Assembly: GCA_963969595.1 (NCBI GenBank)
Contig: OZ018409.1
Span: 36,469,282 to 36,533,281, forward strand
Length of the DNA: 64,000 nucleotides
Direction: 5' to 3'
Source: Neckera pumila
Taxonomy: Eukaryota > Streptophyta > Bryopsida > Hypnales > Neckeraceae
Shown here: positions 48,440-58,753 of the stretch, piece by piece
How positions within the stretch are numbered: the first letter of the stretch is position 1
Layout of the letters: every line of letters starts with the position of its first letter
Notes under the pieces: model-generated
Databases searched by the model: none
What the model saw: the letters and a program-made list of their open reading frames with translations, nothing else
Told to the model about the DNA's origin: nothing
Program-made: the position numbers and the translations under genes

Positions 48440-48750
48440 AAACAAGTATCAATGTTAAATGTTATCAAGGCTACAATGCTTCCAAAACCCTAAACTTGAA
48501 GCTCATAAATTCTCAAAACTTGAAATTGAAGTAGAAAACAAATTCTATACAAATTATGAAGACTACAATGCTTTCAAAACCCTAAACTTGAAGCTCACAA
48601 ACTATTTAAATCTCAAATTGAAGCACAAAACAAATTCTATGTACATATTATCAAGACTACAATGCTTTCAAAACCCAAAACTTCAAGCTCACAACCACTC
48701 AAAACCTCAAATTCAAAGAACCTCAAAACTTACAAATCACACAAGTCCAA
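48440..48750. repeat. About 93-bp tandem repeat, three units
   Basis: CTACAATGCTTYCAAAACCC recurs at 48,471, 48,563 and 48,657, each followed by AAACTTSAAGCTCAYAA. It lies immediately 5' of the minus-strand ORF at 48,349. Confidence 0.85.
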
Positions 48751-49054
48751 CACCTCAAATTCAAGCTTCAAACAAACAAAAATAAATTATAATTGCCCTC
48801 AACAACCTTATACTTATAAATTCTTACCTTCACTCTCTTGCAACAAAAATAAATACTTAAAACAAAAGCATAGGGAGTGACCGTACAACAAAGGGAGTGC
48901 ACAACTTGGAACGTCGTAAACCTATGTGAAGTGCGTAGTGAAGTAAGAAGGTGGCCATACACTGCACCCTGAAGTGTATGGCACTTGCTGCCCCGGACAT
49001 ACACTTTGGGGGGCTGTGTATGGCCCCCTCAAGTTGAGCGTGGAGAAAGGGCCA

Positions 49055-49154
49055 GGCGAAGGGTTTCATTTTTGGTTTGGGCAAGGGTTTCATTTTGGTT
49101 TGAGCGAGGGTTTCATTTTTGGTTTGGGTGAGGGTTTCATTTTTGGTTTGGGCG
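49055..49154. repeat. 24-bp tandem repeat, four units
   Basis: Unit GAGGGTTTCATTTTTGGTTT plus GGGC. AGGGTTT resembles a telobox core. It lies 465 bases upstream of the duplicate MRT4 exon 1. Confidence 0.88.
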
Positions 49155-49507
49155 GGGACTGAAATTTTTATTGAGGCGGGCTGGGAAGCGGATCCCCCAA
49201 AAGCCTTGGGACATCGGGCCAAGGCCGCCCACCCAAGTGTCATGCACATGAGGCTGCTGGTGGAAGCCGGCTCCTAGGGATGAAATAGTTGCCCAGCAAG
49301 GTCCCAGCCCGGTGACAAGCAACTATTGGAGGGGAAAACTGCACGTGAACAACAGTGTGAACAATATTGGCTTCTGGCGTGGCTTTGCTCGGCTCTTAAT
49401 TTTCTGGTGCTTTAAGCGCAGTCGGCTTCAGCCAGCTCCCGTCAATGAGTTTCATCCAGGGCAACGGCATCAGGCGGCTCCAAAGCCGCACGTGCGAGAG
49501 ACTCCAG

Positions 49508-49646
49508 ACAAAGCCCTAACTTCCCCCCCACGGCGGACTGCTCTCTCTCGCACCCTCACTCTCAATCTTCTCCGCTTTTTGAATCTTGCTGTGCGCGGGC
49601 TCAATATTCTTCTCCGATATGCCAAAGTCAAAGCGTGACAAGCTCG
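49508..49646 (+). other. Duplicate MRT4 exon 1 behind an eEF2-like leader
   Basis: 49,619-49,646 encodes MPKSKRDKL plus one base and ends in a GTGAGATTG donor, exactly as in the main MRT4 exon 1 at 52,067. The two 28-base exons differ at two third positions, both silent. Upstream, GCCCTAACTTCCCCCCCACG and the block 49,533-49,591 match the eEF2 promoter/leader. It could be an alternative first exon spliced to 52,223, or a relic. TTAA-element remnants begin 43 bases after it. Confidence 0.7.
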
Positions 49647-49688
49647 GTGAGATTGCATAGCCCGGAATCTCTATGCAAGTTCAATGTG

Positions 49689-50345
49689 CCTAAACTTCAA
49701 AATGTAGGCTTTTCTAGCCCTTCTAAAAGATGAAGTTTTGTCTTTCAACATTTATAGAAAAGAACATACATGTCCTATACTTTACGCATTTTAGTCTATA
49801 TATTTGAAAATGGGTGAAAACATATAGAAAATATTTAAACCAAAAATACTTTCATATCCATCTTTAAAAAATTGTAAAATAGAAGGTAGTACAGAATGAA
49901 AGAAAAACTAATTTGCTAATAACTTTTATAAGAAATTGAAAATTCTTAATTCCAATGGTGAGAATGTTCTAGTAAAAAATTAGTATCCTTTTATTTTTAT
50001 TTGAAATTAAGAGCAAATGACGGCTTTTTACTTTTTTTATACCTTCATTGCTTGCAAAATAAATCTCTTCATAACTTTACTCTATCATACAAAATTTCAT
50101 GGTTCAATTTTTTTTGAGTAGGTATTAATCTATAAATTCCAAAGAAAGTTAATGAACACCTTTTGGAATATATTTTTGTTGCCTAATTTGCTATTGAAGT
50201 CATAAAAATCCTTCTAACTTTTGCAATATTTATTTGCACTAATCCCAATGGTTAGATTGTTCTAGCAAGCAAACTCAAGCATGAGGAAACTTCTTTTTTG
50301 AAAATTTTGTAAAAAATGCATTTTGAAATGAAACCTATAAGTTAC
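49689..50345 (-). mobile_element. Reverse fragment of nested TTAA A/B elements
   Basis: 49,690-50,230 is reverse family B (matching 31,660-32,220, e.g. GGCTTTTCTAGCCCTTC). 50,245-50,340 is reverse family A (GGTTAGATTGTTCTAGCAAG). No complete end remains. Confidence 0.65.
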
Positions 50346-50348
50346 TTT

Positions 50349-50389
50349 TATATATATATATATATATATAATATATAATATATATAACA
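50349..50389. repeat. (TA)n microsatellite
   Basis: Imperfect TA run between two TTAA-element remnants. Confidence 0.9.
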
Positions 50390-50409
50390 AAGAAATTTTG
50401 TGCTTTGGA

Positions 50410-51130
50410 TTAACCCTAAAGGACCATTTGTCCCTGCGGATGACAAATAGAATTTTGGGCAGGTACCTATTGTTTCAATTTTGTCCTGCTTTTTTGAAAC
50501 CATTTTTGAAAATAGAAAAATTGATTAGCTTTGTGGAAATATAAATTTTTTTCAATTGGTGCCCAGGAACAAAACTTATGCTCAAAATAGGGGAAAAGGA
50601 GGCGGGGACGAGAGAGGGGGCAACAAAATAAATTTCAAAAACTGAATTTTTTTTAAAAATAATTTCTTCACAAATTATATTGGTCTACATTGGGGGCTAA
50701 ATGGAAAGCTTTGATTCATTCCATTTGGATTTGATAACCCCTAAAGGACCAAAGAGCCCATTTTGGGCTTTTTGAAAACTTAAAGTAGCCTTTGTATATA
50801 TTGACTTTATAATTTGGAATTTTTGCATAATTTTAAAAAAGAAATGGATGCTATTCATCAAAATCTATGTGTGAAGCTTTTATTTCATGCCATTCCAATA
50901 AATTCCATTTTAGAGATATTAGTAGTTTAGATTTTCCTTCTACCTTGTACCTACTTCTGCTTAGTAATTTTTTTAAATATGAAAATTAAATTTTTTGAAT
51001 TTTTTTTTCCTAGACTCTCAATTTAATTCTCCACCATAAAGGTTTAAAGCTCAAAACTTTGTGGTGCAAAGAGTTAAAGTTAAGAAGGTTCAAAGTCAAA
51101 TAATATAGTCTTGCAATGTGCTAAACAAGA
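50410..51130 (+). mobile_element. Truncated duplicate of the nested A/B pair
   Basis: Starts TTAACCCTAAAGGACC, follows the A copy at 31.19 kb to the same insertion point, then enters a B element (ATAACCCCTAAAGGACC) at 50,745. It jumps by deletion near 50,903 back into A (CATTTTAGAGATATTAGTAG) and stops at GCAATGTGCTAAA. The same A/B junction as at 31.49 kb shows that the pair moved or was copied as a unit. Confidence 0.75.
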
Positions 51131-51455
51131 CGTGTGGGCCCTTGATAATTAATCACGTAGAAAAACAAGATTATATATTTAATTTATAGCATAAGTGAAA
51201 ATTTAAGGAGACATAGAATAAGGATTTTACTAATATATTGGCACACGCACTCAAAAGTAGTTATTGATATTTGTGATGCATTTATACCGGGACTTACATC
51301 TTGTTATCTAGAGTTACAGAAAAAAAAATGTTATGTTACCTAGGAAGCTCACTATAGATGACTTTCACCCAATGAAATGCATTATATAATCTAATAAAGA
51401 TTAATAATAGGATTAAGTGTCATTAAAGTAATTAACTATGTTGTACATGTAAAGC

Positions 51456-51840
51456 TTAACCCCTAAAGGACCAAACACCGTTTTATGGCAACATAGCGAT
51501 TTTGGACAGCTCACTACAAACGGAGTTTTTATTTTTATTTTTTGAAAATTTCACAAAACATGTGCCCGAGGAGTAGCTTTAAGGTCCAACAATTTCATAA
51601 CTTTTGACTCCACAATTAAAAAGTTGTTGTGTGATATGTGGTTTTCGCTACTCGGCGGGCAACCCGGACAACTCAAGAAACTCCTTCAAAAATCACTTTT
51701 TTGAAAAATGAAAAAGTTGGAAGTGGTTCCAAGGAAACATTTGAGAGTGGAAAAGTTTGAATCATTCCATTTTGTTTAATGAGGTGAGAGTTATTAGGAA
51801 TTCCAGTTTGTGGGTAGCTAGTATTTGCAACGTCGAGTTT
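51456..51840 (+). mobile_element. Single TTAA-element end upstream of MRT4
   Basis: TTAACCCCTAAAGGACCAAA followed by a diverged interior. No matching right end, so the 3' limit is arbitrary. Confidence 0.45.
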
Positions 51841-51923
51841 GTGGGCAGCCCAGACGGAAGTCTCCAACGGGTAACTGGTCTCTCCCGTTGTCCTGTCCAG
51901 AACTCGCGCCTTCCCCGCAGCAC

Positions 51924-51980
51924 TTGTTAGGGTTTAACCCTCGTTAGGGTTTTAGGGTTTAAGCCTCAGTTAGGGTTCAT
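51924..51980 (+). promoter_or_regulatory. Telobox cluster in the MRT4 promoter
   Basis: Four or five AGGGTTT motifs in under 60 bases (TTAGGGTTTAACCC, TTAGGGTTTTAGGGTTTAAG, TTAGGGTTC), about 90-140 bases before the MRT4 ATG. Teloboxes are typical of plant genes for ribosomal and ribosome-assembly proteins. Confidence 0.8.
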
Positions 51981-52066
51981 CGCCATACCACTGCTTGCCT
52001 TTGTTCGTGTCTTCCCGATTCCGTGACTCCGTCGTTTCCCTGCCGCAACCGACCGACGCTGTAATC

Positions 52067-53722
52067 ATGCCGAAGTCGAAGCGTGACAAGCTCGGTGAGA
52101 TTGGACGGAATCTCTTGAAAGGAGCTTCGTTGTTATTGTTTGTGTTGCGATTGAACCTAATTTTGTGTATCATTTGGAATGGGGAGGTCATCCCGAGGTT
52201 TGTGCGTGTGGTGATGACGCAGTGACTTTGTCTAAGACGAAGAAAAGGGGCAAGGAGCAGAAGGAGTCGCTCGTGAAGTCGGTTCGGGATTGTCTTGATG
52301 AGTATATGTCACTGTACATTTTCTCTTTTGAGAATATGCGAAACACCAAGTTTAAAGAATTTAAAGAGAAGCTTAAGTCTAGCTCCAGGTACTGTCGAAA
52401 CGCTCGTAACAACCTCGACGTTGCAAATACTAGCACGAAAAGAGTTTTTTTTTTTTTTATGTTTAGGGTTTAGGGTCCGAGAGTTTGTCTTGACTGAGTT
52501 TGTCTTTATACGTTGCTCGAGCAGGTTCTTCTTGGGAGGGAATAAAGTGCTTCAGATAGCCCTAGGCAAAACAGATGCTGAAGAGCAGAAGGAAGGATTG
52601 CATAAAGCCAGCGAGGTATGCTTGGAAGATAATTGAATGAGCATAGTGATAGTGAACTTTTATCTAATTGGAAGTTGTTCTGATGCACAGATGCACTGAA
52701 GTTTGTTTCAATGTAATTGTGAATTATAGTGTCTGTGCTTTAATAGGCGTATATTCGATTCAAATTGAGAATTCCGCTTGTACTTTTGCAGTTAGTTCAT
52801 GGATTTTGCGGTCTATTCTTCACCAATCTTCCGAAGGCTGAGGTTCTCAGGGAATTCGAAGAGTTCGAGGAGATGGACTATGCGCGGACAGGCAGCGTTG
52901 CTACTGAAACGGTTGGTGCTTGATTCAATATACTTCCTGAGGGGTTTGTGACTTTTTCGATGTCATGTTCTTTTACTGTACAATTACATTTAGGATGAAC
53001 TTACCTCAACTAATAGTAATAAGCGTCTTTAACGACAGGTTGAGCTGAAAGAAGGACCTCTAGAGCAATTCTCACATGACATGGAACCATTTCTTCGCAA
53101 GCAAGGCATGCCTGTGCGACTTAATATAGGTATGCTTTCCTTTCCCAGTATTCAATTCCACCATTTTTTAGATCTGCCTGCTGTTTCAAAAGTCTCACAG
53201 TGTGAAATTGCTGCAAAACTTTAACTTTCTGAATATATTTGAGGATGGATGTTCAAGTTATGTGGAACAACATGCTATACTCTGGCATTGTGACAAATCC
53301 TCGCCTATCTTGTAGTGGAGATATTTTTCTCATATTCATACTCTTCTTTGGTTCAGGTATTGTGGAGCTAGTTGCGGACTATACAGTTTGTACTGAAGGA
53401 GAGAACATTTCACCTGAAGCCTCAAGAATATTGGTACTCCTCATCATGCCTTGTTGTAACCTACATTTACCTTGTTCGTCTAGACACGCACGTGTTGGTA
53501 GTATACATGACTTTCAGCAATCCATTACCAAATTTTGGACTACGTCGCCATATCTTGGTGTGAAGATTCTGAGTTTGTGCCTTTTTCTGAATGCAGCGGT
53601 TGCTGGGTGTTCAAATGGCCGCTTTTAAGATGGATCTTCGATGTCGCTGGGCACCCGATGATTTTGAGGTTTTTGAAATGGAAGAAAACATGCAATCAGA
53701 CAACCCTTCTGATGGCTCTTAG
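52067..53722 (+). CDS. MRT4: MRT4 ribosome assembly factor (P0-like), seven exons
   Basis: Exons 52067-52094, 52223-52388, 52525-52615, 52792-52911, 53039-53129, 53357-53433 and 53597-53722 join in phase to 232 aa. MRT4 is a nucleolar paralogue of ribosomal stalk protein P0. It holds the P0 site on pre-60S particles and is later replaced by P0. Family signatures: MPKSKRDKLVTLSKTKKRG at the start, LYIFSFENMRNTKFKEF, FFLGGNKVLQIALG, LFFTNLPKAEV, EMDYARTG, and GPLEQFSHDMEPFLRKQGMP. The C-terminal region ends with an acidic stretch. All introns are short GT-AG introns and every phase closes. The telobox cluster and a clean leader support the start. A second exon 1 lies 2.4 kb upstream behind an eEF2-like leader. 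Confidence 0.95.
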
Positions 53723-55647
53723 GTCTTGCTGGCATTATCGCAGCATTGCCACTTGCTTCACAATCTGCAAGGTCGGGCTGCTAACTAGTTAATAGGTGGT
53801 GTGTTCATCATTCCTTGGACATCCTCGTATCAACGCAGCCTCCACTGTATTATGAGTTCTTAAGCTCCTAGTGTGTCTTTGCGACGAAAAAAATAGAATC
53901 TGTAGGAAATTTTTATGCCGAGTTTGGACTTCACCTAGATTGCGCGCTGAGCACTACTTAACAGGGAAACCAAGATCTTCTCCAACAAGAATGTAGTTTG
54001 AGTTTTACCTTACGACATGCCCATTAACGGGTTGTATGGAATCAAACATGACATGATTTTCCATTTTGCGGATTGGTTGTACTTTTGCTTAACTGTTGTC
54101 TGCTCACTATCTAACCTAAGCTCTCACATCTGTTGATTGTACCATGCTCGAGACCTTTGTGTACGGTAATCTAAATCACTGTAGAGGGCTTTGTGTTTTA
54201 TCGTTTCTACTCTCGGAACAAAATTACCATGTACGATTCAAGTGTCTCAAGTCAATGCTTTGTTGGAAAAGAGAGCCCTCTACAATAGTCTCCACATCTT
54301 GCAATTTTCTTAGTTGTAGACCAAATGGGAGGAGGCCTTGCATCAGCAGAAACTATTTCCCTCGCCCAAGCTGTTGAGTTATAATAAAGGTCCACATCAC
54401 TAGCATTTATTGAAAATTCCGACACATCCTCCATCCAGTTGAGTTGAATCTCTATAGTTTGATGTCCAATGAATGCATTTTTTCTTGTTCTTTTTTAACA
54501 AATGATTCACTCGACATCAAAAAGGATGATTTCCACAATATCCAACCCAGCACTTCCAGGGTTATTGAAAGCTTCTTTGGGGCTCATTGAAAAAAATGTA
54601 TGGAGAGAAAAATTGGCCATTTGCAACTAGTATTTTTATAAATGCTAATTTCAAATGCTCTTGGCTTAGCTGCATGTGTGATCTATTTCCCTCATTTGCT
54701 TGTTTGCTAAACTATATTTTAGAATATGGCAAAATATTTTACGATTTTTAGCCTTTTCAATTATTATCCTCCCCGTTTGCAATCCGGACACCAGCAATCT
54801 TAGAACGGGTTCAGGGTTTTTAGCCAAATGGTTATATTTGGAAGATTTTTTTTTAATTTACATTAAGGGCATGACAGAACTAAGTAGAAATCAAGCAAAA
54901 TTTAGCCAGTATTGGGATCACTGCCAGCCACTCATTCAAGAAAATGAATAGTGCAAACAAAAGAATTGAAAGTTCCACAAGAACGTCTTGTGCAGTACGT
55001 TCATAGTTTCAACCACAATCACACAATCTGCTTGCAAAATAGTCTGCTTTAAAAGTGATATAGAGGTACATTTTGCTTTCTTCAATGTACCATCAATGTA
55101 CATTACATTTCAAGGAATTCATCCTTTAAAATCATTCACTTCGTTTGTTTCCATTTTGCAATGATACTATATCAACAAAATTTTATCTTTTTTAATCTTT
55201 TAGAGATGGAATCACAGGGATTTTTGTGAGTACAAAAAAAACTCAATATTTTTTTGTGAAATTTTGGAATTATTGTAAAAATTTTAATTAAAAAATTAAA
55301 AAAATTCATATCAATACAAAATGTATTCAAAACATCATAACTTTTTACCATAAATATACATTATAATTTATAGCATCCATGGTATTGAGCATAGTTACCA
55401 TGTCATTATAAAATCATTAAATCAACAAAAACCTTGTTATAGGCCCAAAGTTCAAATTTATAGAACTTTTCAAGTTTGCATTGGAGTAGAAATTACACTT
55501 GATAAACTTCATTTCACCCTAGTTGAGCACAAATTTAAAAAATATCATTTCTATAACTAAAATTCACATCAAGTGTATAAAACAAGAAGTGGCCAAATAC
55601 ACTATAATTGTGTTATTTGTGGATTAAGTATCTTTGTCTTTTGAAAA
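53723..55647. other. Downstream of MRT4, no gene recognised
   Basis: MRT4 3'UTR and intergenic DNA. A lone TA-MITE end (TAGTCTGCTTTAAAAGTG) lies near 55,040. No other supported feature. Confidence 0.45.
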
Positions 55648-56959
55648 TTAACCCCTAAAGGACCAAGCTCATTTTCTGTGAGAATGCAGTGAAAACTGTG
55701 ATTTCAGCTGCGTTCACCAAAGTAAGTGCAAAAAAATAGATTTATGAAAATCAAACCGTAGGATGTTGAAGTTCACTTGTTAGTGATCACGTGGTAAAAA
55801 TTTGAGCAAGTTTGACCGTACGGATTGAAAGTTATGAGCTTTCAAAGTTAGGGCAGAAGATTTTTTAGATGCTGCCCTGCAATTTCAGCTGGCTTTGACC
55901 GGTTGTACAGGAGAAATTTTGGTCTACACAAACTTGAGCTTTTCTTTCTTTCTTTAGTACATTATGTTAGCTATGTGCTGTAGAATTTTCAGATGATTTG
56001 GAGCAGTGGATCATATGGAAAAAAATGTGGGAAGGCCAGGAGGTCTTCAAAATGACATTTACATTACAGAAATTTGTAAACATTCTCCAAATTTTATTTT
56101 ATTTTATTTTCCAAATCCGAATGGTCAAATTGAGAACATGCTCTTCTTCTATAGCTTGGTGCAAAAAGAAAAAGAAAAAGAAAAAGTTTACCACCTCTCC
56201 AAACAAAAAACAGTGGAACAACTAATATTTCACTTGGGCTGTGAAATTGCAGGGGTTGTCGACGTGGACGTTGGGCCCCTTCCATTCCCTTTTTGACAGT
56301 GAAGTTTGGGGAGGGACGGTAGGCCTGGACCGGGAGTCCGTTGGCTCTGGCCGGGGGCCGCAGCACAGTGCTAACCCGGCCACGGCCTTGCCATCCTCTG
56401 GCCGAGGGGCTGCGCTGCTTGGCGGGGCAGGGCTTCCACGGGAGCGACAGGGGGTGGCCCACCCCCGATGGGAGAGGCAGGTGGCCCCTCTCCAACAGGA
56501 CCTGCCTCCTCCTCTCCCAATAGAAGCTGCCCCCTCCCCAAGGACAGCAGGTGAATTTTTTTTTAATTTTTTTTAATTTTGAAACATACAACTTACAGCA
56601 GGTGAAATTTTAGAACCTCTGTTCCAGGCACTCCTCAAAGCGATTTCCATAGCAGCCAGGGAATTTTTGACAAAATAACTACAATTATGGAAATAGACAA
56701 AACCTACAATTATGGATGGCAATTTAGTTGTTTCATTCACATAAATGTACATTCATCCGAAGTATTTGAATATGGTGCCAAGATTTGAAATATGGTGCCA
56801 TGAATATGTCATTTACGAATTCATGCAGTATCTAAGTAGTAATATATAGCCAAAATATGCCGTAGTGGAAACCAAATAGAACTGTGAATACTGCCTCCAA
56901 AAGAAAAAATGCTCTCCACCATGGTAGTAACAACTGCCGCTACTCCCTCCCCCGAGGGA

Positions 56960-58096
56960 AAGTGCCCACCCACGCAAAAGTTGTTTCAAATTTACTCAAC
57001 TGTGACTAATGTGACTAATGACCCCGAGGGGTATTAGTCAAATTAGTCACAATTGGGCCAATCTTCCAAAATACGTGCCTTTTCTATTTTGAAATTGTCC
57101 ACAAACTTCCCGATAGTTGCAAGTAATCCTAAACAAGCATCCTAACCTAAAACATTAAACAATGCAATGCGTATACCAATGCGTGTTTTTTTGGGATTAG
57201 AAGGTAAAATAATAAAAAAAAATTCAAAATCTAAAAATGTTTTCAATACTTCCACAAATTTGCAAGTGGGTGCCTAATAATAAACAATATGAACACAATT
57301 TTTTATAGAATTTCACCCACCCAAACAAAAGTTGTGGCAAATTTGTTCAACTGTGACTAATGTGATAAATGCCCCTGAGGGGTATTAGTCACATTAGTCA
57401 CAGTTGGGCCAATCTTCCAAAACACGTGCCTTTTCTATTTTGAAATTTTCCTTAAACTTCCCAATTGTTGCAAGTAATCCTAAACAAGCATCCTAATCTA
57501 AAAAATTAAACAATGCAATGCGTATACCAATTTTTTTGGGATTAGAAGGTAAAATAATAAAAAAAAATTCAAAATCTAAAAATGCTTTCAATGCTTCCAC
57601 AAATTTGCAAGTGGGTGCTTAATATAATAAATAATATGTATACAAATTTTTATAGAATTTCACCCACCCAAACAAAAGTTGTGGCAAATTTACTCAACTG
57701 TGACTAATGTCACTAATGCCCGTAAGGGGTATTAGTCACATTAGTCATAGTTGGGCCAATCTTTCAAAACACGTACCTTTTCTATTTTGAAATTGTCCAC
57801 AAACTTCCCAGTAGTTGCACGCAATCCTAAACAAGCATCCAAATCTAAAAAATTAGACAATTCAACGCCTATACCTACTTTTTTTGGGCTTGGAAGTTAA
57901 AACAATCAAAAAATGCTGAAAATTTATAAAAGTGTCCAATACTCCCACAAATTTGCAAGCGGGTGACTAATATAGTAAATAGTATGTATGCAAACTTTTA
58001 TAGAATTTTACCCACCCATGCAAAAGTTGTGGCAAATTTACTCAATTGTAACTAATGTGACTAATGCCCCGAGGGGTATTAGTTACATTAGTCTTC
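56960..58096. repeat. 348-bp tandem repeat, 3.3 units, each with a long palindrome
   Basis: Units start CACCCAC..CAAAAGTTGT near 56,968, 57,313, 57,661 and 58,010 (the last truncated). Each contains a near-perfect hairpin (e.g. 57,348-57,406) reading CAACTGTGACTAATGTGA, then GCCCC..GGGG, then TCACATTAGTCACAGTTG. Confidence 0.92.
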
Positions 58097-58162
58097 ATGA
58101 AAGAAGCGCAACTATAAATTGTTTTCCTAACCTGCAGCCACCTTGACTAATGGCCGCAGGCG

Positions 58163-58753
58163 GTGCCATTGCTGCGGAGGAGGACGACGATGCATGCTGC
58201 TGATGTCGTGGACGCCGACCGAGGCGGGTTTGTGCTGCCCTGCAGTTGCCTGCAACGTCGTCGAAGCAATGGGGCTCCTTCCAGGTCGTTGACACCCCCC
58301 ACTCACAGGCAACAAACTCCCTCGACGTCGCAGGCCCTTGACACCCCGCGCCAGAGCAGAATCGCAGACCCCCTTCCGGCTCCTCCTTCGCAGACTGGGT
58401 CAGAGCCCCTCGACCGCGATGCTGTCAAAGACTTGTCAGAGCCAACTATGGTGGGAGACCCAGTTTTTTTAGCCCGCTGCCTTGCCCGCTCCAAGTGCCC
58501 TCCACACAGTCAACACCTTGTTGTTGGCCACAGGCCTTGCCCGGACTGCCCCTCCTCCCCCACTTTCTATAAAGTTGTCCATAACTTCTTGTTAGAAAAT
58601 CCGATTCGCAAAATTTTTGGACCCCCGCGTACTTCTTTCAATTCTTCATCTGCCATAAAAGTTTCAAAAAAATTTATGAATTTTTACCCACAAAAGGTAC
58701 ATGCCCAAAATTCCATTTGTCCCCCGAAGGGACAATGGTCCTTTAGGGGTTAA
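58163..58753 (+). other. 196-codon open frame across a GC-rich island
   Basis: Opens MPLLRRRTTMHAADVVDADR and runs on into the right end of the 3.1-kb element. Pro/Ser/Arg-rich, with no recognised domain. The terminal 60 codons are family-A' element sequence. Probably not a real gene, but possibly a captured exon fragment. Confidence 0.25.

Larger units (their letters stand above)
55648..58753 (-). mobile_element. Expanded TTAA element (3.1 kb) with internal cargo
   Basis: Identical 18-base ends TTAACCCCTAAAGGACCA in inverted orientation at 55,648 and 58,753. The first about 280 bases match family A' (TTTGACCGTACGGATTG), and the last about 190 bases carry the subterminal palindrome TTTGTCCCCCGAAGGGACAA. 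Between them lie about 2.6 kb absent from other copies: a GC-rich island (56,255-56,545), the 348-bp tandem array, and a second GC-rich island (58,130-58,570). No transposase recognised. Confidence 0.87.

Noticed and set aside
56094..56591. 165-codon minus-strand frame in the 3.1-kb element
   Set aside because: GC-rich island read antisense. Three competing open frames cover the same bases and none has a recognisable domain.
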